A stretch of 64,000 nt of DNA, taken from NCBI GenBank assembly GCA_025345505.1, contig JANVCC010000056.1:2581865-2645864 (forward strand). The letters run 5' to 3'. The notes beneath the pieces are model-generated. The model did no database searches. It was given only the letters and a program-made list of their open reading frames with translations, and was not told the origin of the DNA. A program made the translations under genes and the position numbers. This document shows positions 48,290 through 60,790 of this stretch, one piece after another (within the stretch, counting starts at the first letter, position 1; each line of letters begins with the position of its first letter). The stretch comes from Todiramphus chloris collaris (Eukaryota > Chordata > Aves > Coraciiformes > Alcedinidae).

Positions 48290-51200
48290 CTGGAATATAC
48301 AAGCAGAAGCTGCAGTATCTGAAATAAATTGACATTAATGCATTTGTCGCATATTCATTTCAGGTGTCCATGCCCCAAAACACAGTTCACATGTTTAACA
48401 GACAGGCAGTCAGCACACACAGCAGGTAAGTAACCTGCATGGGCAGGAGCTGGTGAGACACTGCACTATGAAGTGGGGAAACTACAGGGGGAAATTTGGT
48501 GGTGAGTGTAGAATTACAGCAAACATAGGGAAAACTGACATCCTGCACAGGCTGAGGGTCTGCAGACACACAGAACCATAGGGAACCAGGCTTAATCAGT
48601 TCAACTGTCATTAGAAGGACACACTCCTGAATCATTGTCAAAAGCAATTCTGCATTTCTGAGCAAAACATGCTGTTCTTAAACAACAAAAGAAGAGAAAA
48701 GAAAAAAATGTATTCATATTCCCCAGGATGCTTAAACAGACTATGCTGGCACAGCTATATTGGCAGAGACTCCCCTATACATACCAACTAAATGGCTTTA
48801 TGGTATTTAAGAATATTTTATTTACAGAACCCTCAGCGTTACCATAAAACACTGCTGTGTGATGTTATCAAACTCTTCACATTTGTTTGCCAAACAACCC
48901 AGTGAACCCAATCCAATTTCATAACTACTAGTGGGAGGCTTCTCTGAAAAAACTGACTAGAAGAGATTCCCTGCAAATACTCTGTTACTCTGCGAGAACC
49001 TTGACCACAAAAGAAGAAGAAAAAAAAAAAAGACAGACTTATTCAGGGCTGGTATTCTTTGGGGGACAGGGAAATGACATCTGCTATTTAATTTCACACA
49101 GAAGACAGATGAGGGCCTTGAGAAATTCCACAAACTTGACAAAAATTCTTCAAACATACTGTCACTATGTAGAGGAGTAACAGGCTGGAGGAGGACCCTG
49201 TTCATACAAATGCCCTCTCCAAGAGATCAAAGCTACCTGCTTTGAATTACAGCAGGTCCAAGCCCCAACGCTACTGAAACAAGAGATGCAAACCAAATCC
49301 TACTGTGCATATGAAGCTTCAAGTAACTCAAGTTGTTTGGAGAGCGATTAGAAATCCTACCTACCCAACAAACCTTAACAAAGGCAGAAATTAAAAGAGC
49401 TAGATGCAACTACTCAGTCACAAAGTTAAACTGCCAGCAGAATAAAGAATAAAAATCAAGAAGCACCAAGAAACAATAAGCACATGAAAGGGAAGCTAAA
49501 GATGGCAAAACTGCTACATTGGAGAGCAAGGATCAAAACTGACTGCTGGAACACAAGCTGTGTGGCACGTCTTTGCTGCACTGACACCAGGACACAAAAT
49601 ACAACTGGAAATATTTTGATTTTCAGTGGATTTCCAGTACAGGGTCTCACAAGCTAAATCTCCACTTTCTTAACATTAAAAATGGGCAAGGAGAAGAAAG
49701 CTACTGTGAGCTGCCTCTGCTCAGAGCATAAGGAAGCAAGTTTTGTTTCACCAAAACACTTCAAGCCATTGTACGCTATACGAATCAAGTTTGAAATGGT
49801 CCACACTGAAGACCGAGTGCAAAATAGACCATATAATGAAGCATCAGAAAGGGACAAGGCAAAGGTTGCTTCTGCACTCATGCTGCAAGACGGTCAACAC
49901 AAAATACACACATCCTGATTTTCTTCAAGTCAGTGATGTACTTTCTGCTGGTGTCACTGAGTTCAGCATTCAACCCTTTCTGAAACAGGGGTAGTTTCAC
50001 TATGAAGCACAACAGACAGATCTGTGTTTTGGCTAAACAGTGTATGACTTGTTAGTGTGGTTAAGTACTTCAGTACAGACAGCACCGTCAGTTCAGCCAC
50101 TGATCTGCCATCGTGGCAACAACAGAAAACAGAACACCCTTGACACACAGGCTTCTCTTCATGCATTGGACAAGGGAGCTAAGACTTCAAACTGAGTTGT
50201 TTCGTAAGACCTTCTGAAAAATACGCATTAACAAGAACTTAGTTTAGCAAGTATATACGTTACTTAGATGAGGTTGCAGGTGCTTTTCACTTACCTCCAT
50301 GAAGCATGGTGGATCTGCAGTTGGTAGACACAGCTGCCTTGGCTTCACTTTCTGACAGGCCAAAGAGCAAACCTCTGTCACCTTTGTTCAGGCTCAAAAT
50401 GCACAGAAAGGAACAAAGAGGCTAGGGAAGTATGTCTGCATGATAGTTTTGCTTACTCTACAAATAACTGGGAATTAGCAAAGCTGTGACATTTTGCGTA
50501 AGGCTACCCAGAGGCAGGGACCTGAGGCACCCAATTCTCCTGGCATCAGTTCCCAAGCAGCACTCCTGGAAAACTCCTGGCAACACTGATTTTTGGGTTT
50601 TTTTGTTTTTTGGTTTTTTTTTTCCAGACAAGAAGCTCTACTTTTGAAATGAGAAGTCTGTCAATGCAGGAACATTTTTATATGCATAATCAAGTAAAAA
50701 AAAAATACTCCATTGAAAATTTCAGTTTTGGGCAAAAGGTGCTGTCTGATAAAAAAGCATTATGTTGAAAAGTTCCCAGCCACCTTGAGCAGGGATGACA
50801 CCACATTAGGTATGTTCATTTGGGTTGAGCCCAAGTGCTCTTTTTAAGAGGGAAGAAAACACTGCACATAAAATCCTTCCAGGCTGCACACCCTCCCACA
50901 CAGTTCTCATGACTGCGAGCATGCTCCTCCCCTTCGAGGGGGAGTCCAGATATGCACTTGTGTGGCAGGGAGGGTGGAGTAGCAAGAAAGTAGCTGAATT
51001 CCTAAAAGCAGAGAAGACACTCCCCGTGGTTTCTAGAACACAAACACTTATTTAACAACAAATATGTAACTAAGGACTGGAAAATTCGTAGCAGAAGTAA
51101 CCAGCACTGAGGTAGGACATTTTCCTTTCTTAATATAAATACGACTTTATAGCTTCTCCTACCAAAGATGTGGCACCTTGGAGATAATAATAATTTCTGG

Positions 51201-54200
51201 TTTGGTTCACAGCGTCCATAGATTTATGGTTTTTATTAATTTTCCCACTTACACCCACAGACAGGATCAATGCATTATCACAACAAAACGTAAGCTGCAG
51301 CTGAACAGACATTACTATTTACAGCTCACAGCACCCCATGACCAAGATCTGTTGCTCCTTCCATACCCACTCAGATCCCCAATTCATTGAACAGGCCACC
51401 AATAAGCAGCACTGTGTAAAGTTCAAGGAGTGTAAAGGATGGAAATATTTCAGAAGCACTTTCAAAGTGGAAGTTCAACTATCACATGGTACTATTAATG
51501 TTTTTGACTTTGAAAAAGGATACAGATTAGCCACGTCGTAAGGGCCTCGTAGTTCTAGAGGCTAAAACAAAACACAGAAGGTTGGATACGTGCATGCACT
51601 CTCTCACAGGCTGACAGAATGTGAGCAGGCAGGACAGGGCTCTCAAGAAGGCAAGATTAAATGCCACATAATAGCAAGCTACTAGGAAATCAAGCAAATA
51701 CTAGTATTTTGGAAAAGAGAGGCCCCATCTGGGAGAAAACTGTCATGGAAAAATACCACAGACACAAAAAAAAAAATCCAAAAACCACACAACAAAACAA
51801 AAACCCCAAACCCCACAATACAATTATTTAGTAAAACAGACTGATTAAAAAAATGCCTGTAAGATGGCAATCATTTAAAATGATGCTTTTTATAGGTTTA
51901 TTATATAATTAAAGCTGTATTTTCAGCCACAGATAAATCCTCTAATTGTTCCAACTTAAAAATAAAGCAATCCAGGACTTACCCTTTCAGCTGCACTAGA
52001 TATAACAATGTTCTGGAAAACAAAAGGGAACAAATGTTCATCTGTCAGACAGCTTCAAGAAATGAAAAAAAATTAAAAATGAATATAAAAGGCAAGCAGC
52101 AAAGACTTTATGAGCATTAGCTAAGTTCAGGCTCAGAGCTCTTAATCTGGGGCAGATTATCTCCCTGTTCCCTACAGAGAGAGGGGAACAGGGACAGGTC
52201 CTTCCTTGCAGTTACAAGCCTCTCAGAGATGTGAGCTGAATAAGCATCACACCTTTCAGATGCTAAGCAGTATAAATATCAGAGTGATAGCATTAAACAA
52301 GCACCTATCAGCCTGTATCTTTCATATTGTACTTCAAAGGGACCTTAAGGGTAGAGAAGAAAGGCAGAGTTGCACACGCTGTGCTAAGAAGTGCCACCTT
52401 TATTTACATTAGCCAAAAGAGGCCCTGCACAAATGACAATTCATCCTGAGCTGTAACAGAAGCGGACTCAGGAGTCCAGGATCCCCCAGAAGCACTAGGC
52501 CCCAGCTTACATAGGGCCTTTAGACAGTTGGGTGCTCTCAAATTTCCAGCCTACTCTGTGTTGCAGCACAGCCCAATCCTAACCTTAGCTTTCATGCTGG
52601 CCTTAATCAAAGTCACAGTGGTTTGGGAAACCTATCTGCAGCTAGGATGTGGGTCACTTCCCTCAAGGCTGGCATCCCTGTGAAAATCACCAGAGACACA
52701 TCCTTCTCCCTTTTCTCCCAAAGGGTTTCTACAGAACAGGTTCATGACTGCTCAGAGGCTGGGAGATACCACAGCTCAGCTGGCAGAGCTCTTCTGATGG
52801 TAAACCTCCAGTGATGCTCATTCAGGGGGGCACTATTGTGCACAGGTGGATACTCCGCAGCAGCAAAAAATTCCTCGGACTTTTTATTACGCTAAATAAA
52901 AAGGCTTTGGGAATTCCTGCTTGAGTGGGTGGGAATGGGAATTGTACTGAGGCAGCGAAAACCACCAACACGACATGGCCTCTGGTTATGAGGTGGGGCT
53001 TTTGATCCTTTCCCCACAGTGCTTGGCTGTCCTGCCATCTCCTCAGCACAAAGAGCAGGGCAAACACTGGAAGAAAATGCTCTGTGCACAACTGGAACTC
53101 AACATGTGAAAGAGCCATTTGCATGGGAACAACTGTATGTTCACACTGCTCAACGATTTCCTTGTGTGCTGGGGAAAGGATGGGACAGACAACTCTGCCT
53201 TAGCATAAGGAAAGCCAGAAGCAGAAGCAATATATACATCACAGTGAAGTAACAGAACACATCATGATGGAGCCTAGGACACTTCCTTCTGCATAGTTCA
53301 CCTCTAAAGTGACTGCACTATAGATCACAAGGGTGCTTTTGAGCTTCAGTGGTGCTGACTGCAAGGGTTCACTGGGAAAATTCCTGTTCTGATCTGTAGC
53401 AACAAATGCCTGTCTCCCAGGCTCAGAGAAACTCCCAGAGAAGCCATGCGAGCCATCTTGAACCAGTGTGGGAATGTGGCTCACTGCTGTGCACTGAAGA
53501 TATGCTCTGCCTGGTTCAAAGGCAACTGGCTTCCAGTTAGGGGATGGGTAAGATAGGCGGAGGAGACAAGAGTAGACAAGAAAAGCACGGCTAGCGAGTG
53601 AAGGAGAGACAGGCTAAGGCAAAGCCAAGTAACGGCTAAAGGGAAGAACTCAAAGGCAAAACATTATCTCCCCAAGTAAAAGAGACAGTGGTTCTATGGA
53701 GTGCTCCAGGCACAGTACCCACACTCAGTTACCAAAACACAGGAGATGCAGGACTGTGGCTATGCACACCTTCTGTCTGGCACACCTGCTGAGTCCCTCC
53801 CTCATTCCCTGCACATTTTAACATGTTTTAAGGACTCCACCCAACACCAACTCTGAAAACACCAGTCAATTTCTGGAAGTTTCCCTGCCCTACTACAATA
53901 GAAAAAGAACAAAAGGATCAAAACCTACTGCAAGTTCAACTATAACTGAACTTCTGTAACTATAGGTTACAGAAGGTGAGAGCTATGTGCCAGGTACCAA
54001 TGCAAGCAGTCCATGGACCAGCCATCCCACGTCTTGTTAAAAAAGGGCCTTTGCAGAACCAACTAAGACAAACTGCCAGTGAGGGCTAACAACCACCTCT
54101 GCTGGCCCACCAGGTACTGAGCCTGGAGGCAAAAAGTAGGTACAAGCTAGCAGTCCCCTCCTAGCTCTTCCAGTGCATTAACACCTTGTCATGCCCAGCC

Positions 54201-57200
54201 CCAGCAGATTTACCTTCCAGGCACAGCTGATGCACTATGCTGACAGCTGCGGAATGAAAGGGCACTGTGTGCAGACAGAGCACCCAAACATCTCCCTTGC
54301 TCTGTTAGTGATACCATCTCAACTGGTGCTCTCCCAATCAATGACCACAAGAAGCAAATCTTTAATTGCAAAAAGGAAAGAGGAGCACCACAAAAAGGAA
54401 TGCCAAAGGAAAGGGGTTTTATGCATATGTACCTCATCTCCAAGTCAGTATTTTGTGTAATTAACTCCCCGTGCTGGGCTTCTCAGGAAAGGCTGTGCAA
54501 ATGTTCACTTTCTTCTGTAGCACCAATGGAATGAATCTGTTTGACCCACTCTGCTGTCCTATAAAATAACCTGCCAGGCCTGGTAGGAACTGCGGTAATG
54601 ATGGATCTGCTTTTAATTTTCCTTCCAAGCTGTACACCCCACTTCAGACTAGATTCGCAGGGTAGTGCAAATTTTGTCTTCTCTGGACTAGCTAAGTGCA
54701 GCAAAGGCCATTTCCAATAAAGATGGGGGAAGCTACAATTGCTTTCAACTTGGATGTGTATTATGATATGCTTCCCTGTTAAAAAAAACATGGCCTGAGA
54801 GGACCCAGCATGACAGGCAGCTTAGCCTGCAAGAAGGCAAGGTATGAAAGCGATGGATTACAGGCTTCTCAGCTGCAAGTATTACTTCTTCCTTGGGTTT
54901 CAGTAGCAGGGAAGAATGCAGTTGATCTGACTGCAGCAAAGCCCTGGCGGATAGCCACCTAGCTGTTGCAACTGTTTTGTACACTGGGAATTCACTATCT
55001 GCTTAACAGAACAAGTTCTCTAATTTTTTTTTTATTTTCAGCCCCCATATTGAAGGTATACTACCAAAAAAGCGCTTTTGGTCCATCAGAGATATGAAAT
55101 GGGTAATTTTAAAGAGATGCACGAATTTCAGGCCTAGTGCAAACCTTAGATCTCTGACACATTTTTTGGGGTATTGCATACCATAACAACAGATAGGCTG
55201 TTCTGAAAAAAAAAATCTAACAGTTTTAACAACTTAAGAAGAAAGCATGCAGCAGTGCATGGCTAGAAGTATTTGGAGCTAGAATAATTGTGTCCTTGTA
55301 TTAGCAGGCAAAGATTCAGTCACAGCCTCAGAAACCTCAGCATCAAACTCATTTACAATGGCTCAGTCTGTATAAACTCCAGAAGAATCTGAACTGAATT
55401 AATCAGGTTGCTTTCACTTTGAGAGCTTACCTTTCCTTTGCAGATCTGCATCAGGCTGATCGCATTTGAAATTGTGTATCTTCTCATTGTGGAGTCTTTG
55501 ATGGCAGGCGTGTAAAGAAGTTCAAAGTAAATGCCTCGATCTATTGCCTTCACAAAAGAGAGTGATCAAAAATCAAAAGGAGAAAAGCATAGCAATCCAA
55601 CAACTGCTGTCTATTACTGATGTAACTTGTTCTCAGTTTAACTGTGTTAAAAAAAAAAAAATCAGGCAGAATTGTTCCAGCAAGAGCACAGGATAGCAAG
55701 AAGGGGGTGGGGTGAGGTTTCCTTGTGCACCCGCTATGTGTACTTGAATTTTGGGATGACAGATAAATGATGCTTAACAAACAAATACCAGCCAATTACT
55801 AATTGCAATTGTCTTTCCACTATCACAACAGAGTTGAGGAGACAGGTAACCACTGCTGGTCAGAAATAAGCTTTGAAACTCTGAGGACTCTTCTCCTCTA
55901 GCCCCAGAGTTGCTTCCCACAGTCCCCATGTCTTGCAGATGAGGAATTTATCCTTGCATAAACACAGCACCCAGTACCCTCCTCTCCTGTCTCACAGCAT
56001 ACTCTGTTATTTCTGACAATGTTAAATAACAGTGAGTCACAGAAGAGCCTCCAAATAGTAATACTGATGATATTTGCAGCTGTTTCAAAATCCTCTGCTA
56101 TCTGTCAAAGTACCTCAGCAAAAGCCTAGCATTCTTGTTTTTGCAAACACACAGAGAAAGGCTAAGCAACTTGCTATAGCACATAGTGAGTAAGCAATAA
56201 AGACAGAATTCAAAGCTAGGAGTTCTTTTTTCCACAAGCCATAATACATTTGCCTGAAGTGTTACTCTACACTTTATATTAATACTACTTAAAGGTGCTG
56301 CAATGTTGATGCTGTAGGAAAGCCTGTAACTGAATACAGAAAGAATTAATCCAGCTCCCATCCATGTATGGCCTCTGCATGCAAGCACAACAGAAGCTAT
56401 GCACACATCAAATGTTTTACACAGAACTGGTTTGACATCTACAAACAAGAGAAGCCTGAATTTATCAAAAATCAAAATAGGTGATGGCAATACACCAATT
56501 TCCAGTCAAGCAGATTTTTAATCTCATCCCCCCTACTTCAGCCGCCTGCCAGTCTGTCAGCCTGGAATAACCACCACCAAAACTGACTGCCCCAGAATGC
56601 ACAAAACCAGTCTGACAGACTGACTGCCTTGAAGCTGGGAGTGTGGAAGCTGAGTAGTAGCTTGTAAGGACAACATTTCCAAACACAGGCCTCCAAAAGC
56701 CACGCAGCTCCTCACATGGGCCAGTTGCTGGAGTTTTCAGCAACTAGGGTACTTTCAAACATTTCATACAAGATTGTTATTCCAAGTGGAATGTTGAGAT
56801 TTCCTGCAAATTTCAAAGTATTGCTTTTGTTCTGTTTCAGGATTAATTCCAGTTAATTTTTAATTTTGATTCTAGATCAAACTTTCTGTGAAAGAGGAAT
56901 TAGGATTTCTAGCCAATTCCAAATTTAAAGTTTTAAGCACTAAGGACTACATCAGCCAAGAATGCCCTTGTGGAATGAACCCTGACATATACTCAAGAGG
57001 AAAAAAACTAGTTCACTTAAGAGTACGTTCAGATGAAGCTTTCTGGCAAACCACCAACAGTAGATAGAATTCTACTAATAAAAATATTTAATCAAAACAT
57101 TTGACTGGTGACTATTTTGGCTGATAGACATCTTGTGTCCCACAGAAGACATTTAGTGATTCCACATTTGGTTCATTTGCCAAGACATTCCTTTGTATAA

Positions 57201-57773
57201 GTATGAATTCAATACAGTTGGTCCTCCAAATAACTGGCATGACATCCTTCTCCCAGATTAACACTGTCATTTACATTCTCCTGTCTTTTAAACCACGGGG
57301 CTCTTTATCTATTCTGATACAGCTGTACCACTTCTGGTTTGGGATGCAGCTTAGTCAGCAATCAAACCACATCTCACTGCTTAGCATAGTAGTGGCCTTA
57401 AGGCTCTGTTTCTATTTCTTGGGAACACCACTTCTGCCTTCTGAAGTGGCAGAGAGGAAAGAAAAAAAAGAAAGAACATACATCACTGTGTATTAAATGC
57501 TGCAGTGGAGGCCTTGAAGTGAAGGACATGTGAAACAACAATATACATTATACAAGAAAATAAAACCACTTGGATGGTTACGGTGGGAGGGAAATGGTAG
57601 GAGGGAAATGGTAGGGAATTCAACTCAGACTGACATGAAATATAGAATTTAACAGCAAGGAAACAATTTAGATGTAAATTTACCATATTCACAGGAGGCC
57701 TTCGGAAGTAGAATGGCAGCTTTTCTGTTACATTTATGCATACCAGATCCACATCTAGTGTTGTGCAAGCAAT
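48180..57773 (-). CDS. RPP30: Ribonuclease P/MRP protein subunit p30, C-terminal six coding exons (partial gene)
   Basis: Rpp30 is a nucleolar and nuclear protein subunit of RNase P, which matures tRNA 5' ends, and of RNase MRP, which processes pre-rRNA. It has a TIM-barrel-like fold and pairs with other subunits around the catalytic RNA. In transcript order the exons are 57773-57684, 55547-55431, 52012-51983, 51561-51524, 50374-50295 and 48289-48180 (stop). Spliced together they give 154 residues without a frame break, matching roughly residues 115-268 of the 268-residue human protein. Diagnostic stretches are DVDLVCINVTEKLPFYFRRP, TPAIKDSTMRRYTIS, ISSAAERPLELRGPYDVANL and GLLFGLSESEAKAAVSTNCR. 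The C-terminus is lysine-rich and divergent, as is usual for the family. The five expected upstream exons were sought and not found, so the gene runs past the right edge. Confidence 0.97.
50295..50374 (-). CDS. RPP30: RPP30 exon encoding LGLLFGLSESEAKAAVSTNCRSTMLHG
   Basis: Eighty bases between a GTGACAG acceptor and a GTAAGT donor. It carries the conserved helix and the STNCR motif. Phase continuity with both neighbours is exact. Confidence 0.96.
50588..50628. repeat. T/G-rich low-complexity tract in RPP30 intron
   Basis: Runs of T broken by GG or GGG. It is the complement of the A/C-rich type seen elsewhere in the window. No gene content. Confidence 0.8.
51524..51561 (-). CDS. RPP30: RPP30 38-bp micro-exon (PLELRGPYDVAN)
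   Basis: Twelve codons plus two bases. The split leucine codon is completed by the first base of the next exon. The donor GTATCC is weak. Skipping this exon alone would shift the frame. Confidence 0.95.
51759..51818. repeat. A/C-rich low-complexity tract in RPP30 intron
   Basis: A runs are interspersed with CC, CAC and CCCC over about 60 bp. It resembles the tract near 31000 and another near 62983-63023. Confidence 0.8.
51983..52012 (-). CDS. RPP30: RPP30 30-bp micro-exon (NIVISSAAER)
   Basis: Exactly ten codons between a TTTCCAG acceptor and a GTAAGT donor. The peptide is the conserved ISSAAE motif of Rpp30. Because it is in phase 0, skipping would remove ten core residues without a frameshift. 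Confidence 0.96.
55431..55547 (-). CDS. RPP30: RPP30 exon encoding AIDRG to ICKGK
   Basis: Thirty-nine codons between a TGAAG acceptor and a GTAAGC donor. It contains the highly conserved AIKDSTMRRYTISNAISLMQ segment of the TIM-barrel core. Confidence 0.97.
57684..57773 (-). CDS. RPP30: RPP30 exon encoding IACTTLDVDL to PPVNM
   Basis: Thirty codons in phase 0 between a CTGTAG acceptor and a GTAAAT donor. By alignment with the human protein this should be the sixth of eleven coding exons. Confidence 0.97.
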
Positions 57774-59367
57774 CTACAGCAAAGAAAGAGAAATGGATTA
57801 TTAGTTATGCCAAAAAAAATGCACAGCCATCTTCAGATGCACTAACATTCTCCTTCATTTCCTAATGCAACAAATGCCTCTCCAGAGTGAGTTCAGTTAT
57901 AAAAGGTACTACACCTTGCAGGTAGGTCAATAAAACAGCAGGGCTACATATGCACAGCTTGAGCACTTAGGGCTTAAAAAACCATAGTCTTCTCCCACTT
58001 GCAGAACTACTTTTCCAACAAAATACTGACCAACACACAGGCAAGACTTATTGCTCTGGTTTTATGTGACATGGGACACACAGAAGCAATGCTACCTTTT
58101 GTAAAAGAACTCTCAGCTAATGAAGGACAGTCCCTGTTTACAAAGGGACCAGACCAGGAACTGCCCCCCATCAGTCTCAATTCCAGGGTAGTAACTGCTT
58201 GTTTTCAGGATTAATTATTTTTTACCAGAAGCAACTGAGAAAAGATACAGAAAAGCAGACTGTTAGACAGTGACTGGTGGTGCTGCATGCCCAGTACTAG
58301 AGACTGATCCACGGGGTTTCACCTTCCTGGCTGGGCAGGGAATGCGCAGCCCTTCCTGAAAGCCAAGTCTCTGGAGGAGTCTGAAGATGGCACCAAAGGT
58401 TACAGAGTTTCAAAGCTTAGCTTTGAACTCTCACCGCAATTTACAGCCTGCATTAAAAGATGGAAGGAATGAACACAGAGGATGGAGAATCTCCACAACC
58501 AACATACAATCAAATGCGCATAAAAGGGAGCCCTTGATTTACATGTAATCTCATGCACATCAGATATGTAGGAATTAAATATGCCTGCCCCGTAAAGATG
58601 ATTACACAGAGCCAGATTAATGTCTACAAGCAGCGCTGTAACAAAGATAAAACAGGCTGAAGAAGTTGAAAAGGCATTTTCTACGCGAAGGGAACTCTGC
58701 ACTCAGAAACCTGCCAGCAACTGCTCCAAATACACCTGGGCCAGGCGCCAAGCATTCATCCCTCCTGCACCGGCACGAACCCAGTGGGGGTTGCAAGGAG
58801 TCCCAGGGCTGGGCTGCTCTAATGCAGGGAGGACTATTGCTTTGCTAACTAGTCTTCTACCAGTTCGTTCACATGAAATTTGCATGGAGATGAGAGCAGA
58901 GGCCCAGCTTTATGAATGTTTCTTAGCTGCTGATAACATTCTCTACTAGAGAGGAGATCCACAGCTCACACACACAGGCAATTCAAAGATTCTGAAAACC
59001 ACAAGGGGGTTTTTTTTGATATTAAAATATCTCTACCAGGCCATTCTGACTAAACCTTTATCTTCTTGCTCTACAATTACCAACTCTGTTACGCAGGAGA
59101 CTGGTGGAATCTACTGCATCAAACTAGACTTGCACATATAAGTTTAGCCCTGTTACAGTTTTACTCCTTTTCTTACGTGGAGTACAAACTACCATCTAGA
59201 CAGAGGTGATTTATGGGAACATACAGAGCAAATAGCTCTGAATCATGTCCTACAAAAGATGTCAGTGAGGCCATAGGAAATTCAGGAAGAGATAAAGCTG
59301 AAAATGAAGGAAAGCAAGAATACAAAACTGAAACATACAAGTTGCCCTATATGATGAGAAATTAATT
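57774..59367. other. RPP30: RPP30 upstream intron, first part
   Basis: I searched the minus strand for the preceding RPP30 exon, expected to end with a VAVFPKTEKLFH-like peptide, and did not find it. No other gene or repeat was recognised. Confidence 0.6.
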
Positions 59368-60790
59368 CATAGAATGGCTTAGGACCTTAGAGATCATCTA
59401 ATCCAACCTCCCTACCATGGGCAGGGACACCTCTCAACTTATTAGGTTGCTTAAGGCCTCATCCACTTGGCCTCTGGGCAATCTATTCCAGAGTCTTACC
59501 ATCCTCATACTGAAGAACTTTTTCCTAAGATCCAGTCTAAACCTATTTCCCCTCAGTTTAAAACCATTTCCCCTCATCCTACTGCTGGACACTCTTCTGA
59601 AGAGTCCCTCTCCAGCCTTCCTGTAAGTTCCCCCCTTCAGGTATTGGAAGGCAGTTACAAGGTCTCCCCGGAGTCTTCAGGCTGAACAATCCCAGCTCCC
59701 TCAGCCTATCCTCATAGCAGAGGTGCTCCAGCCCCTGGATCATCTTCGTGGCCCTCCTTTGGACTCGCTCCAACAGATATATGTCTCTCTTATGGGGACA
59801 CCAGAACTGGACGCAATATTCAAGGTGGGGTCTCACAAGAGCAGAGTAAAGGGGGGGAATCACCTGTCTTGGTCTGCTGGCCACACTCCTCTTGATGCAT
59901 CTAGGACACGGTCAGCCCTCTGAGACGCATGAGCGCACTGCCAGCTCATGTTGAGCTTCTCAGCAATCAACACCCCCAAGTTCTTCTCTTCATGGCTACT
60001 CTCAGTATCCAGTCTGTAACCGAGCCTGGGACTGGCCCAGCACAGATGCAGGACCTCGCACTTTGACTTGTTGAATCTCATGCAGTTTGCACTGGCCCAT
60101 TTCTCAAGCCTGTCAAGGTCCCTGGGGACAGCATCGCTTCCATCATGTGAGTCCACTGCACCACACAACTTGGTGTCATCAGCAAACTTGCTGAGGGTGC
60201 GCTCTATGCCATTGTCTATGTCGCTGACAAAGATGTCGAACAGAACTGGACCCAAAACAGATCCCTGAAGAAATCCACTTGTCACCAGTCTCCACCTGGA
60301 CACCAAGCCCCTGATCACAACTGTTTGAGTGTGACCTTCTAGTCCATTCCTTATTCACCAGGTGGTCCACCCATCAAGTCTACGTGCCCCCATCTTAGAG
60401 ATAAGGATGTCATGGGGGACAGTGCAAAATGCTTTGCACAAGTCCGGGTAGATTACGTCAGTTGCTCTTCCCATATCAACCAGAGTTGTAACTCTGTCGC
60501 TGAAGGCCACCAAATTAGTCAGGCATGATTTGCCCTTAGTGAAGCCATGTTGGCTGTCACTGTTCACCTCGTCATTTTTCATGTGCCTTAGTACAGCTAT
60601 CAGGAAGGATCTGCTCCATGATTTTACCTGGCAGAGAGGTGAGGTTGACTGGTCTGTAGTTCCCTGGGCTTTCTCTGCTTCCCTTTTTAAAAATGGGGTT
60701 ATGTTTCCCCTTTTCCAACCTGTGTGAACTTTGCCAGACTGCCATGACTTCTCAAATATGATGGCCAGTTGTTCCTAATCAGCTCCTGAA
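59368..60790 (-). mobile_element. CR1 LINE, 5'-truncated and frame-broken, sense to RPP30
   Basis: Reading the minus strand, the element starts within the reverse transcriptase domain (FEKSWQSGK-like, then a PGKIMEQI-like motif). It continues with [36 protein letters not shown] and the catalytic FADDTKL, then [30 protein letters not shown] and [21 protein letters not shown] typical CR1 3'UTR follows and ends at the CR1 3' octamer (CATAGAAT on the plus strand at 59368-59375). The longest intact frame is 60318-59860, 152 codons. Coding passes through at least three frames, so the copy cannot be active. The 3' end is well defined and the truncated 5' end is approximate. Similarity to the family is much better than in the copy near 31.7 kb, implying a younger insertion. 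Confidence 0.95.

Noticed and set aside
56098-56490. 130-codon minus-strand open frame in an RPP30 intron
   Set aside because: It lies between two correctly spliced exons, has no recognisable motif and its length is compatible with chance.
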